Source of the DNA: Nocardioides carbamazepini
GTDB taxonomy: Bacteria > Actinomycetota > Actinomycetes > Propionibacteriales > Nocardioidaceae
DNA: 64,000 nucleotides
Assembly (NCBI RefSeq): GCF_024614185.1
Contig: NZ_JAHTLF010000016.1
Span: 1,178,001-1,242,000, forward strand
Reading direction: 5' to 3'
Shown: positions 56,652 through 64,000 of the stretch, piece by piece
Layout of the letters: the number at the start of each line of letters is the position of its first letter
How positions within the stretch are numbered: position 1 is the stretch's first letter
Translations under genes and position numbers: made by a program
Notes under the pieces: generated by a model
What the model saw: the letters and a program-made list of their open reading frames with translations, nothing else
Told to the model about the DNA's origin: nothing
Database searches by the model: none

Positions 56652-57643
56652 CCCTGCGCCACCCCGGTCCCCTGGTCGCGCTCGTCGCGCTGGGTGCGGC
56701 CCTCTTCGGTGCGGTCGTGTGGAGCCTCTCGATCGGCAAGGGCGACCTGCCGTCCGGATCGGTGCTCCCCGCGCTCTTCCGGTACGACGACCACGATGCA
56801 GCGCACATCATCGTCCGGCAGGTCCGGCTGCCCCGGACCCTGCTCGCGATCCTGGTCGGCGCCGCGTTGGCGCTGGCCGGCGCCCTCGTGCAGGCGCTGA
56901 CCCGCAACCCGCTGGCCGAGCCGGGCGTGCTGGGTGTGACCTTCGGTGCGTCGTTCGCGATCGTGGTGGCGACGGCGCTCGGCATCGCCGGAGGGCAGAG
57001 CGCGCAGCTCGTGGTCGCGACGCTGGGCGCCGCGGTCGCCACGGCCGTCGTGTACGCCGTGGGCCGGGCCGACCCGCTGCGCCTGCTGCTGGCGGGGACG
57101 GCGTTCAGCGCCCTCGTCGCCAGCCTCTCGCTCGGCATCCGGCTGCTCGACCCCGACGCCTTCGACGACCACCGCTTCTGGGCGGTCGGCTCGCTCGCGG
57201 GCCGCGACCAGCAGCCGCTGACGCTGCCGACGGTCGTGGTCGTCGTCGCGATCGTGCTCGCGCTGGTCCTGGTCCGGCCGCTGTCCGCGCTGGAGATGGG
57301 TGACGACGTCGCGCACGGGCTCGGTGTCCGCGTGGGCGTGACCCGGACCGCGGTGCTGGTCGTCGCGACCGTGCTGGCCGGCGTCGCGACCGCGGTCGCC
57401 GGCCCCATCGCCTTCGCCGGCCTGATCGTGCCGCACCTCGTCCGCCGGTTCGCCCGCGGGTCGGTGGGCTGGCTGATCGTCCTCTCCCTCGTCGGCGGGC
57501 CGGTGCTGCTGGTCGCCGCCGACACCGTCGGCCGTCTGGTGCTGTCCGTCGGGGACGCCCCGGTCGCGATCGTGACCGGGCTGCTCGGCGGTCCGCTGCT
57601 GGCGTGGGTCGTGCGCCGCCAGGGTGCGGAGGCCACGTCGTGA
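56648..57643 (+). CDS. Iron-siderophore ABC transporter permease (FecCD family), subunit 1
   Basis: A 331-residue permease with nine or ten hydrophobic helices. RQVRLPRTLLAILVGAALAL, LTRNPLAEPGVLGVTFGAS and GPIAFAGLIVPHLVRRF (the EAA-like coupling region for the ATPase) are FecCD signatures. TTG start at 56648 overlaps the stop of the reductase gene. It forms a heterodimer with the next gene product. Confidence 0.92.
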   Translation: MTLRHPGPLVALVALGAALFGAVVWSLSIGKGDLPSGSVLPALFRYDDHDAAHIIVRQVRLPRTLLAILVGAALALAGALVQALTRNPLAEPGVLGVTFGASFAIVVATALGIAGGQSAQLVVATLGAAVATAVVYAVGRADPLRLLLAGTAFSALVASLSLGIRLLDPDAFDDHRFWAVGSLAGRDQQPLTLPTVVVVVAIVLALVLVRPLSALEMGDDVAHGLGVRVGVTRTAVLVVATVLAGVATAVAGPIAFAGLIVPHLVRRFARGSVGWLIVLSLVGGPVLLVAADTVGRLVLSVGDAPVAIVTGLLGGPLLAWVVRRQGAEATS

Positions 57644-58668
57644 TCGGGGGCTTCCCGCGGCCGGAGCGGCGTACCGTGCTCGCCCTCGTCCTGGTCGCCG
57701 TCGCGACGGTCGTGGTGTCCCTCGTCGCCCTCTGCTACGGCGACGGGTGGTCGACGCCGGGCCGGGTCGTGGCGGGCCTGTCCGGCGAGGGTCCGCTCGC
57801 CGGACGGGTGCTGGAGTGGCGGATGCCGCGCGTGACGGCAGCCGTCGTCTTCGGGCTCGCGCTCGGGCTGGCCGGCGCGCTCTTCCAGAACCTCACCCGC
57901 AACCCGCTCGGCGCGCCCGACGTGATCGGCCTCGACCAGGGTGCGTACACCGGTGTCCTGCTGGTGCTGACCGTCGCCGGCGGCGCCCACTTCGCGGCGG
58001 CCGCCGACAACGGCGGCGGCTTCGCGCTCGGTCTGGCCGGCGCGGCGCTGGCCGGCGGGCTGCTGGCGGCGGGGGTCGTCGCGGTGCTCGCGATGGGCAG
58101 CGGCTACACCGGCTACCGCCTGATCGTCATCGGCATCGCGGTCAACGCGGTCCTCACCGCGCTCAACTCGTGGCTGATCCTGCGCGCGGACCTCGAGGTG
58201 GCGATGGCCGCGGCCAGCTGGTCGGCCGGCAACCTCAACGGCACGGACTGGTCGGACCTGGTCGTGCCGCTGGCCGGCATCGCGGTCCTGGGCGTCGGCG
58301 CCGCCCTCCTCGCGCGTCCGGTGCACCAGCTCGCCCTCGGTGACGACGTGGCCGCGACGACCGGGATCCGGCTCGGCCAGCTCCGGCTGCTGATCGCCAC
58401 CGTGGGCGTCGGCTGCACGGCGATCGTCGCCGCGACCGCCGGCCCGATCGTCTTCGTCGCGCTGATGGCGCCGCAGATCGGCCGCCGTCTGGCCGGCACG
58501 GCCGGCATCGCGCTGCTGCCCTCGGCGCTCACCGGCGCGCTGCTGCTCGCCACGGCCGACCTGCTCGCCCAGGTGGTCGCGCCGGTGCAGCTCCCGGTCG
58601 GTGTGGTCACCGGTGCCATCGGGGGCGTCTACCTGTTGTGGTTGCTGTTCAAGGAGGTCGGACGATGA
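57640..58668 (+). CDS. Iron-siderophore ABC transporter permease (FecCD family), subunit 2
   Basis: A 342-residue partner permease. EWRMPRVTAAVVFGLALGLA, NLTRNPLGAPDVIGLDQGAY and AGPIVFVALMAPQIGRRLAG are the FecCD motifs. The start is GTG at 57640 overlapping the first permease stop, so stoichiometry is probably set by translational coupling. The stop overlaps the ATPase start. Confidence 0.92.
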   Translation: MIGGFPRPERRTVLALVLVAVATVVVSLVALCYGDGWSTPGRVVAGLSGEGPLAGRVLEWRMPRVTAAVVFGLALGLAGALFQNLTRNPLGAPDVIGLDQGAYTGVLLVLTVAGGAHFAAAADNGGGFALGLAGAALAGGLLAAGVVAVLAMGSGYTGYRLIVIGIAVNAVLTALNSWLILRADLEVAMAAASWSAGNLNGTDWSDLVVPLAGIAVLGVGAALLARPVHQLALGDDVAATTGIRLGQLRLLIATVGVGCTAIVAATAGPIVFVALMAPQIGRRLAGTAGIALLPSALTGALLLATADLLAQVVAPVQLPVGVVTGAIGGVYLLWLLFKEVGR

Positions 58669-59438
58669 GCCGGTTGCGGACCGAGGGCCTGCGCCTCGGG
58701 TACGGCGAGCGCACGGTGGTCGAGCACCTCGACCTGACTGTGCCCGACGGCGTCTTCACGGCGATCGTCGGCCCCAACGCCTGCGGCAAGTCGACGCTGC
58801 TGCGCTCACTGGTGCGGCTGCTGCGGCCCGAGGCGGGCAGCGTCGTCCTGGACGGCCGGGCGATCGCGGGCTGGCGGCCCAAGGCGGTCGCCCGGGAGCT
58901 GGGCTTCCTGCCCCAGGGCACCACGACGCCCGACGGCATCCGCGTCGTGGGCCTGGTCCGGCGCGGGCGCTACGCCCGCCAGCCGGCGATCGGCACCTGG
59001 ACCCGTGCCGACGACGCGGCCGTCGCGGCCGCCCTGGACGCAGCGGGGGTCGCGGACCTGGCCGACCGGCGGGTCTCGGCGCTCTCCGGCGGGCAGCGGC
59101 AGCGGGTCTGGATCGCGATGGTGCTCGCCCAGGAGACGCCATACCTGCTGCTCGACGAGCCGACCACCTTCCTCGACATCGCCCACCAGTACGAGCTCCT
59201 GCGGCTGCTGCGCCGGCTCGTGGACGACGGCCGCACCGTGGTCGCCGTGCTCCACGACCTCAACCAGGCCTGCCGGTTCGCCGATCACGTCGTCGCGATG
59301 CGCGACGGCGCGGTGGTGGCGAGCGGGGCACCGGGCGAGGTCGTCGACGCGGCGCTCGTCGAACGGGTCTTCGGGCTCGCCTGCGAGGTGCTGCCCGACC
59401 CGATCACGGGGACCCCGATGATCGTCCCGCACGCGTGA
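58665..59438 (+). CDS. Iron-siderophore ABC transporter ATP-binding protein
   Basis: A 257-residue ATPase of the FecE/FepC type. Walker A IVGPNACGKSTLLRSL, Q-loop LGFLPQGTTTP, signature VSALSGGQRQRVWIAMVLAQ, Walker B YLLLDEPTTFLDIAHQ and H-loop VVAVLHDLNQACRFADHV are all present. ATG at 58665 overlaps the permease stop. The 3' end overlaps the converging sigma factor gene by 35 bases. Confidence 0.95.
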   Translation: MSRLRTEGLRLGYGERTVVEHLDLTVPDGVFTAIVGPNACGKSTLLRSLVRLLRPEAGSVVLDGRAIAGWRPKAVARELGFLPQGTTTPDGIRVVGLVRRGRYARQPAIGTWTRADDAAVAAALDAAGVADLADRRVSALSGGQRQRVWIAMVLAQETPYLLLDEPTTFLDIAHQYELLRLLRRLVDDGRTVVAVLHDLNQACRFADHVVAMRDGAVVASGAPGEVVDAALVERVFGLACEVLPDPITGTPMIVPHA

Positions 59439-60642
59439 GGGCGCGCCGGGCCCGCAGGTGCGCGGACTCGGCGTCGTTGCGGCAGAGCGCGAGCGCCGTG
59501 TCGTACGCGACGCAGGCCTCGTCGGGCCGGTCCAGCCGGGCCAGCAGCTCCGCCCGGACGGCGGGCAGTCGATGCCCGGGCAGGGCGACGCCCTCGAGGG
59601 CGGCCAGCCCGGCCGCCGGGCCGCTCCGCTCCGCGAGTGCCACCGCCCGGTTGAGGCGGACGACCGGCGAGTCGCGCAGGGCCAGCAGCTCGTCGTACCG
59701 CTCGACGATGCGGTCCCAGCGGGTCGCGCCGGCGGTGAGGGCGATCGCGTGCTCCGCCGCGATCAGCGCCTGGAGCAGGTACGGCGCCGGCGGGCCGGTC
59801 ACCAGCGGCCGCAGCAGGTCGAGCGCCTCGGACGCCTCGTCGTGGTGCCAGCGCGTGCGGTCCTGGTCGGGCAGCAGCACCAGCCGTCCGTCGACGGCGC
59901 GGGCGTCGCGACGGGCGTGCTGCAGGACCATCAGGGCGAGGAGCGCGTCGAGCTCGTCGTACCTGGTCGGGAGGACGGAGCGCAGCACCCGGACCAGCCG
60001 GAGCGCCTCGCCGGCCACGTCGGCGCGCAGCACGTCGGCACCGGAGCCGGGCGCGTAGCCACTGGTGAAGGCGAGATAGGCGATGTCGGCGACCGTCCCG
60101 ACCCGGGTGTCCAGCTCGTCCGGGGGCGGGACGGCGAAGCGGGCGCCGGCGAGCTTCTTGCGGGCGCGGGTCAGGCGGGCGGCCATGGTCGCGGTCGGTA
60201 CGAGGAGCAGCCGCGCGACGTCCTCGGTCGCGACACCCAGGACCAGCCGCAGCGTCAGCGCCGCCGACGCCTCGCGGGACAGCGACGGATGGGCGCACAG
60301 CAGGACCAGGCGCAGACGCTCGTCCATCACGACCTCCGTCTCCGGTGGAGCGGCCAGCACCCGCTGGGCCTCCCGCTGCAGTGACGCCTCGACCTCCAGC
60401 AGCGGCTCCTTGCGGGCCGCGACCGCCTCGGTGCGCAGAGCGTCGGTGATCCGGCGCCGGGCCGTCGTCAGCAGCCAGCCGGCCGGGTTCGCCGGCGGAC
60501 CGGTCTCCGGCCAGGACCGGGCCGCGGCCTCGAAGGCGTCCGCCAGGCCGTCCTCGGCGAGGTCGACCCGCCGGCACCACGCGGCGAGCAGGGCCAGCAG
60601 CCGGCCCCACTCGTCGCGCAGCGCGCGTTCGAGCTGCTCCAC
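59404..60642 (-). CDS. ECF42-type RNA polymerase sigma factor with C-terminal extension
   Basis: A 412-residue sigma factor. Sigma-2 region: GLADAFEAAARSWPETGPPA, NPAGWLLTTARRRITDALR. Sigma-4: EASAALTLRLVLGVATEDVA, LLVPTATMAARLTRARKKL. About 200 further residues follow: the DUF6596-type region (VADIAYLAFTSGYAPGSGAD) and TPR-like helices (LLQALIAAEHAIALTAG). This layout is group ECF42. These factors have no anti-sigma factor but pair with DGPF proteins, and such a gene lies 10 bases upstream. GTG at 60642 is the likely start; a longer in-frame start upstream is possible. Confidence 0.88.
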   Translation of the reverse strand: MEQLERALRDEWGRLLALLAAWCRRVDLAEDGLADAFEAAARSWPETGPPANPAGWLLTTARRRITDALRTEAVAARKEPLLEVEASLQREAQRVLAAPPETEVVMDERLRLVLLCAHPSLSREASAALTLRLVLGVATEDVARLLLVPTATMAARLTRARKKLAGARFAVPPPDELDTRVGTVADIAYLAFTSGYAPGSGADVLRADVAGEALRLVRVLRSVLPTRYDELDALLALMVLQHARRDARAVDGRLVLLPDQDRTRWHHDEASEALDLLRPLVTGPPAPYLLQALIAAEHAIALTAGATRWDRIVERYDELLALRDSPVVRLNRAVALAERSGPAAGLAALEGVALPGHRLPAVRAELLARLDRPDEACVAYDTALALCRNDAESAHLRARRALTRAGRSSGSP

Positions 60643-60652
60643 CGCCGGCGGG

Positions 60653-61012
60653 TCAGTCCGGGGGCGGCGGCAGGCAGGCGCGCACCTCCACGCCGTCCTC
60701 GGTGTCGGCGAGCACCGCGCACACCTGCAGCAGGTCGTCGAGGTCGTCGCTCTCGACGACGTAGAAGCCGCCGAGCTGCTCGACGGACTCGACGTAGGGG
60801 CCGTCGGTGACGACCACGTCGTCCGTCGAGCGCCGCACGACCTTGGCCGTGCGGGAGTGGGCGAGCTCGGCGCCGCCCGTGATGCGGTGGCCGCGCTCCT
60901 CCAGCAGCCGGCTGAACTCGCCGTGCCGGGCGTACATCTCGGCGCGTTCCTCGGGGCTCGCGGCCTCCCAGGTCGCCTCGTCACCGGTCAGCAGTACGAC
61001 GTACTCGGTCAT
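60653..61012 (-). CDS. YCII-related (DGPF) protein, partner of the ECF42 sigma factor
   Basis: A 119-residue dimeric alpha-beta barrel protein. VTDGPYVESVEQLGGFYVVE is the DGPF signature, here with Tyr in place of Phe, and YVVLLTGDEATWEAASPEER the N-terminal strand region. DGPF proteins accompany ECF42 sigma factors in actinobacteria and are their likely targets or effectors. ATG at 61012 after GAGGAG. First gene of a two-gene unit. Confidence 0.87.
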   Translation of the reverse strand: MTEYVVLLTGDEATWEAASPEERAEMYARHGEFSRLLEERGHRITGGAELAHSRTAKVVRRSTDDVVVTDGPYVESVEQLGGFYVVESDDLDDLLQVCAVLADTEDGVEVRACLPPPPD

Positions 61013-61106
61013 CGGGTCATCTCCTCATGAGGTGTGCTGAGTCTGTCACCCCGATGACGGGCGAGCCGACGACGAATCGACAGTCCGCGCGAAAGTCGTG
61101 TGCGCG

Positions 61107-62714
61107 TCAGCCCAGGAGCTGTGCCGCGAGCGCCGCGCTGGCCGGGTAGTCGACCTTGCTGACCGGCGTCCGCGGGACCTCGTCGACGAAGAGCACGGTC
61201 TTGGGCACCTTGTAGTTGGAGATGAGCGAGCGGCAGTGCTCCCGCACGTCGTCCGCGGTGAGGACGGTGCCGTCGCGGCGCTGCACGAGAGCGGTGACCT
61301 GCTGACCCCACCGCTCGTGGGGAGTGCCGACGACGACCGCGTCGAAGACGTCGTCGTGGCGCAGCAGCACCGCCTCGACCTCCTCGGGGTGCACCTTCTC
61401 GCCGCCGGTGTTGATGCAGACCGAGCCACGCCCCAGGACGGTGACCGAGCCGTCCTCCTCGCGGCGCGCGAAGTCGCCCGGGATCGCCCAGCGCACGCCG
61501 TCGATCTCCTTGAAGGTGGCCGCCGTCTTGACCGGGTCCTTGTAGTAGCCGAGGGGGACGGGGCCACAGCGGCCGAGCATGCCGTCGACGCCCACCGGGC
61601 ACGGCTTGAGGTCGGGGTCGAAGACCTCGACCTGGTCGGTGACGGTGAACCGTGGCGCGCTCTGGCCGCCGTCGGTGCCGTCGTCGATCCGGGAGCCGGT
61701 CGCGCCGGACTCCGAGGCGCCGTAGGAGTCGAGGATGAAGCGGCCCGGCAGCGCCTGGCGGATCTCCTCGCGCACCCCGTCGGACAGGGGCGCGGCGCCG
61801 TTGGAGACCGCGGCGAGGCTGGAGAGGTCCCAGCGGTCTGGCTCGGCCAGGATCGCCTCGGCGACCGGGCGACCCATCGCGTCGCCGAGGAAGGTCATCG
61901 AGACGACCTTGGCCTTCTCGACCAGGTCGAGGATCTTGGCCGGGTCGAAGTGCGGCTCGGTGAAGAGGGCGATCGTCTGGCCGGCGACGTGGCCGTTGCC
62001 GAGGATCCACTGGCTGCCGCCGTGCATCATCGGGCCGCAGGCCAGCAGCACCATCGGGTTCTCGACGGCGACCGCCTCCTCGGCCAGCTGCTCGACGGAG
62101 TCCAGGGGCGCGCCGTAGCGGGCGGCGTTGAGCGCGGCCCGGATCAGGTCCTCGTTGCGCCACACGACGCCCTTCGGGGAGCCGGTCGTGCCCCCCGTGT
62201 AGAGGACGTAGTGGTCGTCGGCGCTGCGGCCCGTGATCCGGCGCTCCGGCGACGCGGCGGCCAGCGCGGCGTCGTACTCCTCGCCGAGCACGATCGTGTG
62301 CCGCAGGGACGGCGTGTCGAGCTCGGCCACCGCGTCGACGTGCTCCGGAGCCACGATGGCCGCGACGCAGTCGGCGTTGTCGTAGAGGTAGGCCAGCTCG
62401 TCGCGGAGGTACTTGTAGTTGATGTTGATCGGGACGGCCCGCGCCTTGAGGCAGCCATAGAGCGCGTCGACCCACTCGATCCGGTTCGTGGAGTGCACCG
62501 CAACGTGCTCGCCCGGCCGGATGCCGATGCCCACCAGGTGGTTGGCCAGTCGGGTGGACCGTTCGTCGATCTCGGCGAAGGTCCAGATCCGGTCGCCGGT
62601 GTGCACCGCGGCCCGGTCGGGCACGGCATCGGCCATCGCCTCGAGGACGTCGGCGAGGTTGAGCGGGCGAGCGGCGGTCGCGTCGGGCGCGGCGGCAGGT
62701 GTGGTCGAGGTCAC
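61107..62714 (-). CDS. Acyl-CoA synthetase (FadD family)
   Basis: A 535-residue ANL-superfamily enzyme that activates a carboxylic acid as acyl-AMP and then acyl-CoA. The P-loop-like motif is DHYVLYTGGTTGSPKGVVW, then ILDSYGASESGATGSRID, and the C-terminal catalytic Lys in VPRTPVSKVDYPASAA. It resembles the actinobacterial FadD3/FadD19-like group that acts on steroid or long acyl chains, but chain specificity is not visible. GTG at 62714, 18 bases from a KstR-like operator. Transcribed away from the OsmC gene. Confidence 0.87.
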   Translation of the reverse strand: MTSTTPAAAPDATAARPLNLADVLEAMADAVPDRAAVHTGDRIWTFAEIDERSTRLANHLVGIGIRPGEHVAVHSTNRIEWVDALYGCLKARAVPININYKYLRDELAYLYDNADCVAAIVAPEHVDAVAELDTPSLRHTIVLGEEYDAALAAASPERRITGRSADDHYVLYTGGTTGSPKGVVWRNEDLIRAALNAARYGAPLDSVEQLAEEAVAVENPMVLLACGPMMHGGSQWILGNGHVAGQTIALFTEPHFDPAKILDLVEKAKVVSMTFLGDAMGRPVAEAILAEPDRWDLSSLAAVSNGAAPLSDGVREEIRQALPGRFILDSYGASESGATGSRIDDGTDGGQSAPRFTVTDQVEVFDPDLKPCPVGVDGMLGRCGPVPLGYYKDPVKTAATFKEIDGVRWAIPGDFARREEDGSVTVLGRGSVCINTGGEKVHPEEVEAVLLRHDDVFDAVVVGTPHERWGQQVTALVQRRDGTVLTADDVREHCRSLISNYKVPKTVLFVDEVPRTPVSKVDYPASAALAAQLLG

Positions 62715-62732
62715 AGGAGAAGAGTGCCAAAC

Positions 62733-62746
62733 TAGAACAAGTTCTC
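62733..62746. promoter_or_regulatory. KstR-like operator between acyl-CoA synthetase and OsmC genes
   Basis: TAGAACAAGTTCTC matches TNNAACNNGTTNNA at all fixed positions except the last (C for A). It is embedded in AAACTAGAAC, the same flank as the site at 35420. It lies 18 bases upstream of the fadD-like GTG and 40 bases before the OsmC start. Confidence 0.55.
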
Positions 62747-62786
62747 GCCAGGGGTTCGGCCCAGTCCGTTTCGGCATGATGGTGGG

Positions 62787-63254
62787 GTGAGCGACCACCA
62801 CTACGCCCTCGACCTGGTCTGGCAGGGCAACCGCGGCACCGGCACCAGCGGCTACCGCGACTACGACCGCAGCGTCCTGCTGAGCGCCGCAGGCAAGCCC
62901 GAGCTGCTCGGGTCCGCCGATCCCACCTTCCGCGGCGACGCCGCGCGCTGGAACCCCGAGGAGCTGCTCCTGGCCGCGCTCGCCCAGTGCCACCTGCTGT
63001 CCTACCTGCACTCCGCGGTCAACCACGGGGTCGTCGTCACGGCGTACGACGACAGCCCCACCGGCACCATGGAGCAGGTCGGGCAGGGCGGCCGGTTCAC
63101 GTCGGTCACCCTGCGGCCGCGGGTCACCGTCGCCGAGGCGGGGATGGTCGAGACTGCGCGGGAGCTCCACGGCGAGGCGAGCCGCAACTGCTTCATCGCC
63201 GCGTCGGTGAGCTTCCCGGTCGGCCACGAGCCCACGGTCCTCGTCGCCGGCTGA
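62787..63254 (+). CDS. OsmC-family protein
   Basis: A 155-residue protein of the OsmC/Ohr fold. DYDRSVLLSAAGKPELLGSA opens the beta-rich half. The first redox Cys is in LLLAALAQCHLLSYLHSA and the second in EASRNCFIAASVSFPVG. Members reduce organic or fatty-acid hydroperoxides. GTG at 62787, with CATGAT six bases upstream (leaderless). It is divergent from the acyl-CoA synthetase, and a role in detoxifying lipid hydroperoxides would fit that neighbour. Confidence 0.87.
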   Translation: MSDHHYALDLVWQGNRGTGTSGYRDYDRSVLLSAAGKPELLGSADPTFRGDAARWNPEELLLAALAQCHLLSYLHSAVNHGVVVTAYDDSPTGTMEQVGQGGRFTSVTLRPRVTVAEAGMVETARELHGEASRNCFIAASVSFPVGHEPTVLVAG

Positions 63255-63312
63255 CACCCGGGCGCCACCGGCGCGCCATGAGCCGTTCAGCCCCGTCTGG
63301 TTCAAAGCAGCC

Positions 63313-64000
63313 ATGACCACCCCGCCGCGTCGTACCCGCACCGTCCTCGTCGCCGCCGGAGTCGCCCTCGCGGGCATCGGCGTGACGACCGGCGGCGGGC
63401 GCGAGCTGCTGCGCCGCCAGGCGGCGATCGCCCGGACCCGGATCGGGAAGCCCCTCGGCGAGGACGCGATCCCGGCCGACAAGGTCTGGAAGAAGAAGTC
63501 GTACGACGGCCCGCCCCTCCACCTCCTCGTCCTCGGCGACTCGATCGCCGCCGGGCTGGGGGCCGAGCGGGCCAAGGACACCCTCGGTGCCCGGATCGCC
63601 CGCGGCCTCGCCGGCGAGGTCCGCCGTCCGGTCGCGCTCCGCACCGCCGCCGTCGTCGGCTCCGAGACGTCCGCGCTGGCGGGCCAGCTGGACGGGCTGT
63701 CGTCGGCCTATCGCGCGGACGTCGCCGTGATCGTGGTCGGCGGCAACGACGTGACCCACCGGGTCCCGGTCGCGACCTCCGCCGCACAGCTCGAGGAGGC
63801 CGTCGTCCGGCTGCGGGAGCGGGGGAGCGAGGTCGTGGTCGGCACCTGCCCCGATCTCGGGGCGCTGCGACCGGTCCCGCAGCCGCTGCGCTCGCTGGGG
63901 TCGCGGATGTCGCGCCAGTTGGCGGCGGCGCAGGCCGAGGTCGCCGTACGGAACGGGGCGCACGCCGTCTCGCTCGCCCACGTCGTGGGCCCGTTCTTCA
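63313..64000 (+). CDS. SGNH/GDSL hydrolase, 3' end outside window
   Basis: N-terminal 229 residues of a secreted or membrane-anchored SGNH esterase. A basic start and hydrophobic helix (TVLVAAGVALAGIGVTTGGG) are followed by the catalytic Ser block LHLLVLGDSIAAGLGAERA and the oxyanion Gly-Asn in VAVIVVGGNDVTHRVP; the C-terminal Asp-His block is not reached. ATG at 63313. The frame is open to the last base. Typical substrates are acyl esters of lipids or wall polymers. Confidence 0.85.
   Translation, partial: MTTPPRRTRTVLVAAGVALAGIGVTTGGGRELLRRQAAIARTRIGKPLGEDAIPADKVWKKKSYDGPPLHLLVLGDSIAAGLGAERAKDTLGARIARGLAGEVRRPVALRTAAVVGSETSALAGQLDGLSSAYRADVAVIVVGGNDVTHRVPVATSAAQLEEAVVRLRERGSEVVVGTCPDLGALRPVPQPLRSLGSRMSRQLAAAQAEVAVRNGAHAVSLAHVVGPFF

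Noticed and set aside
1..64000. CRISPR array, rRNA genes, integrase, replication origin
   Set aside because: I looked for regularly spaced short repeats, rRNA stretches, tyrosine recombinases and DnaA-box clusters and found none. The only long repeat is the Rhs duplication.

Overview
The window is very GC-rich DNA from an actinobacterium, most likely of the Nocardioides/Nocardioidaceae type. Evidence: GTG and TTG starts are frequent, many genes look leaderless (a TANNNT -10 hexamer 6-7 nt before the start codon), a form II CoxL operon is present, and DUF3263, LytR_C, CysO, HemQ and ECF42/DGPF genes occur. The genus is inferred from gene content; no 16S rRNA gene is present.

Bases 1-10865 are a polymorphic-toxin island. 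A large YD-repeat (Rhs) gene enters from the left edge and ends in a GH-E (HNH/ENDO VII) nuclease tip, followed by an ankyrin-repeat immunity gene. An IS630-family element (4128-5281, TA duplication) separates this from a second Rhs copy whose N-terminal part is truncated and frameshifted. That copy ends in a TreTu-like ADP-ribosyltransferase tip and is followed by a TriTu-like immunity gene. Further on are a tail fragment of the first toxin with a frameshifted second ankyrin gene, an orphan PD-(D/E)XK toxin tip and a DUF4304 immunity gene. This is the usual architecture of an Rhs locus that stores displaced toxin/immunity cassettes. A decayed XRE regulator fragment and a perfect 48-bp palindrome close the island.

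11.3-17.2 kb: VOC protein and WYL regulator, then a molybdenum hydroxylase operon coxS-coxL-coxM-coxG (form II CO dehydrogenase type). 17.2-24.3 kb: a converging Bat-like operon (MoxR, DUF58, small membrane protein, two VWA proteins, TPR protein), then RDD and a divergent SpoIIM-like membrane protein. 24.4-30 kb: two steps of coproporphyrin-dependent haem synthesis (HemY/CgoX and HemQ/ChdC) flanking a membrane protein and a two-component system. 30-34.3 kb: cysteine dioxygenase, rhodanese, MsrB, and separate LigD-type polymerase and ATP-dependent ligase genes. 34.4-41.7 kb: tRNA-Thr(UGU), PdxY, a GMC oxidoreductase/aldehyde dehydrogenase operon behind a KstR-like operator, Hsp20 and a divergent MerR regulator, a Cmx-like efflux gene behind a leader-peptide attenuator, and a LigB-type dioxygenase behind a perfect inverted repeat. 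41.7-48 kb: Ung, a PLP-dependent lyase/decarboxylase, an MFS carrier, a PhaC-like hydrolase and OtsA. 48-53.8 kb: a second two-component system, DUF3263, LytR_C, OtsB, a SAM riboswitch with threonine synthase, and CysO. 53.7-59.4 kb: AraC regulator, iron box and a siderophore uptake operon (lipoprotein, SIP reductase, two permeases, ATPase). 59.4-64 kb: ECF42 sigma factor with its DGPF partner, acyl-CoA synthetase behind a second KstR-like site, an OsmC protein and a truncated SGNH hydrolase.

All identifications come from reading the sequence and from memory of the families. No database search was run.
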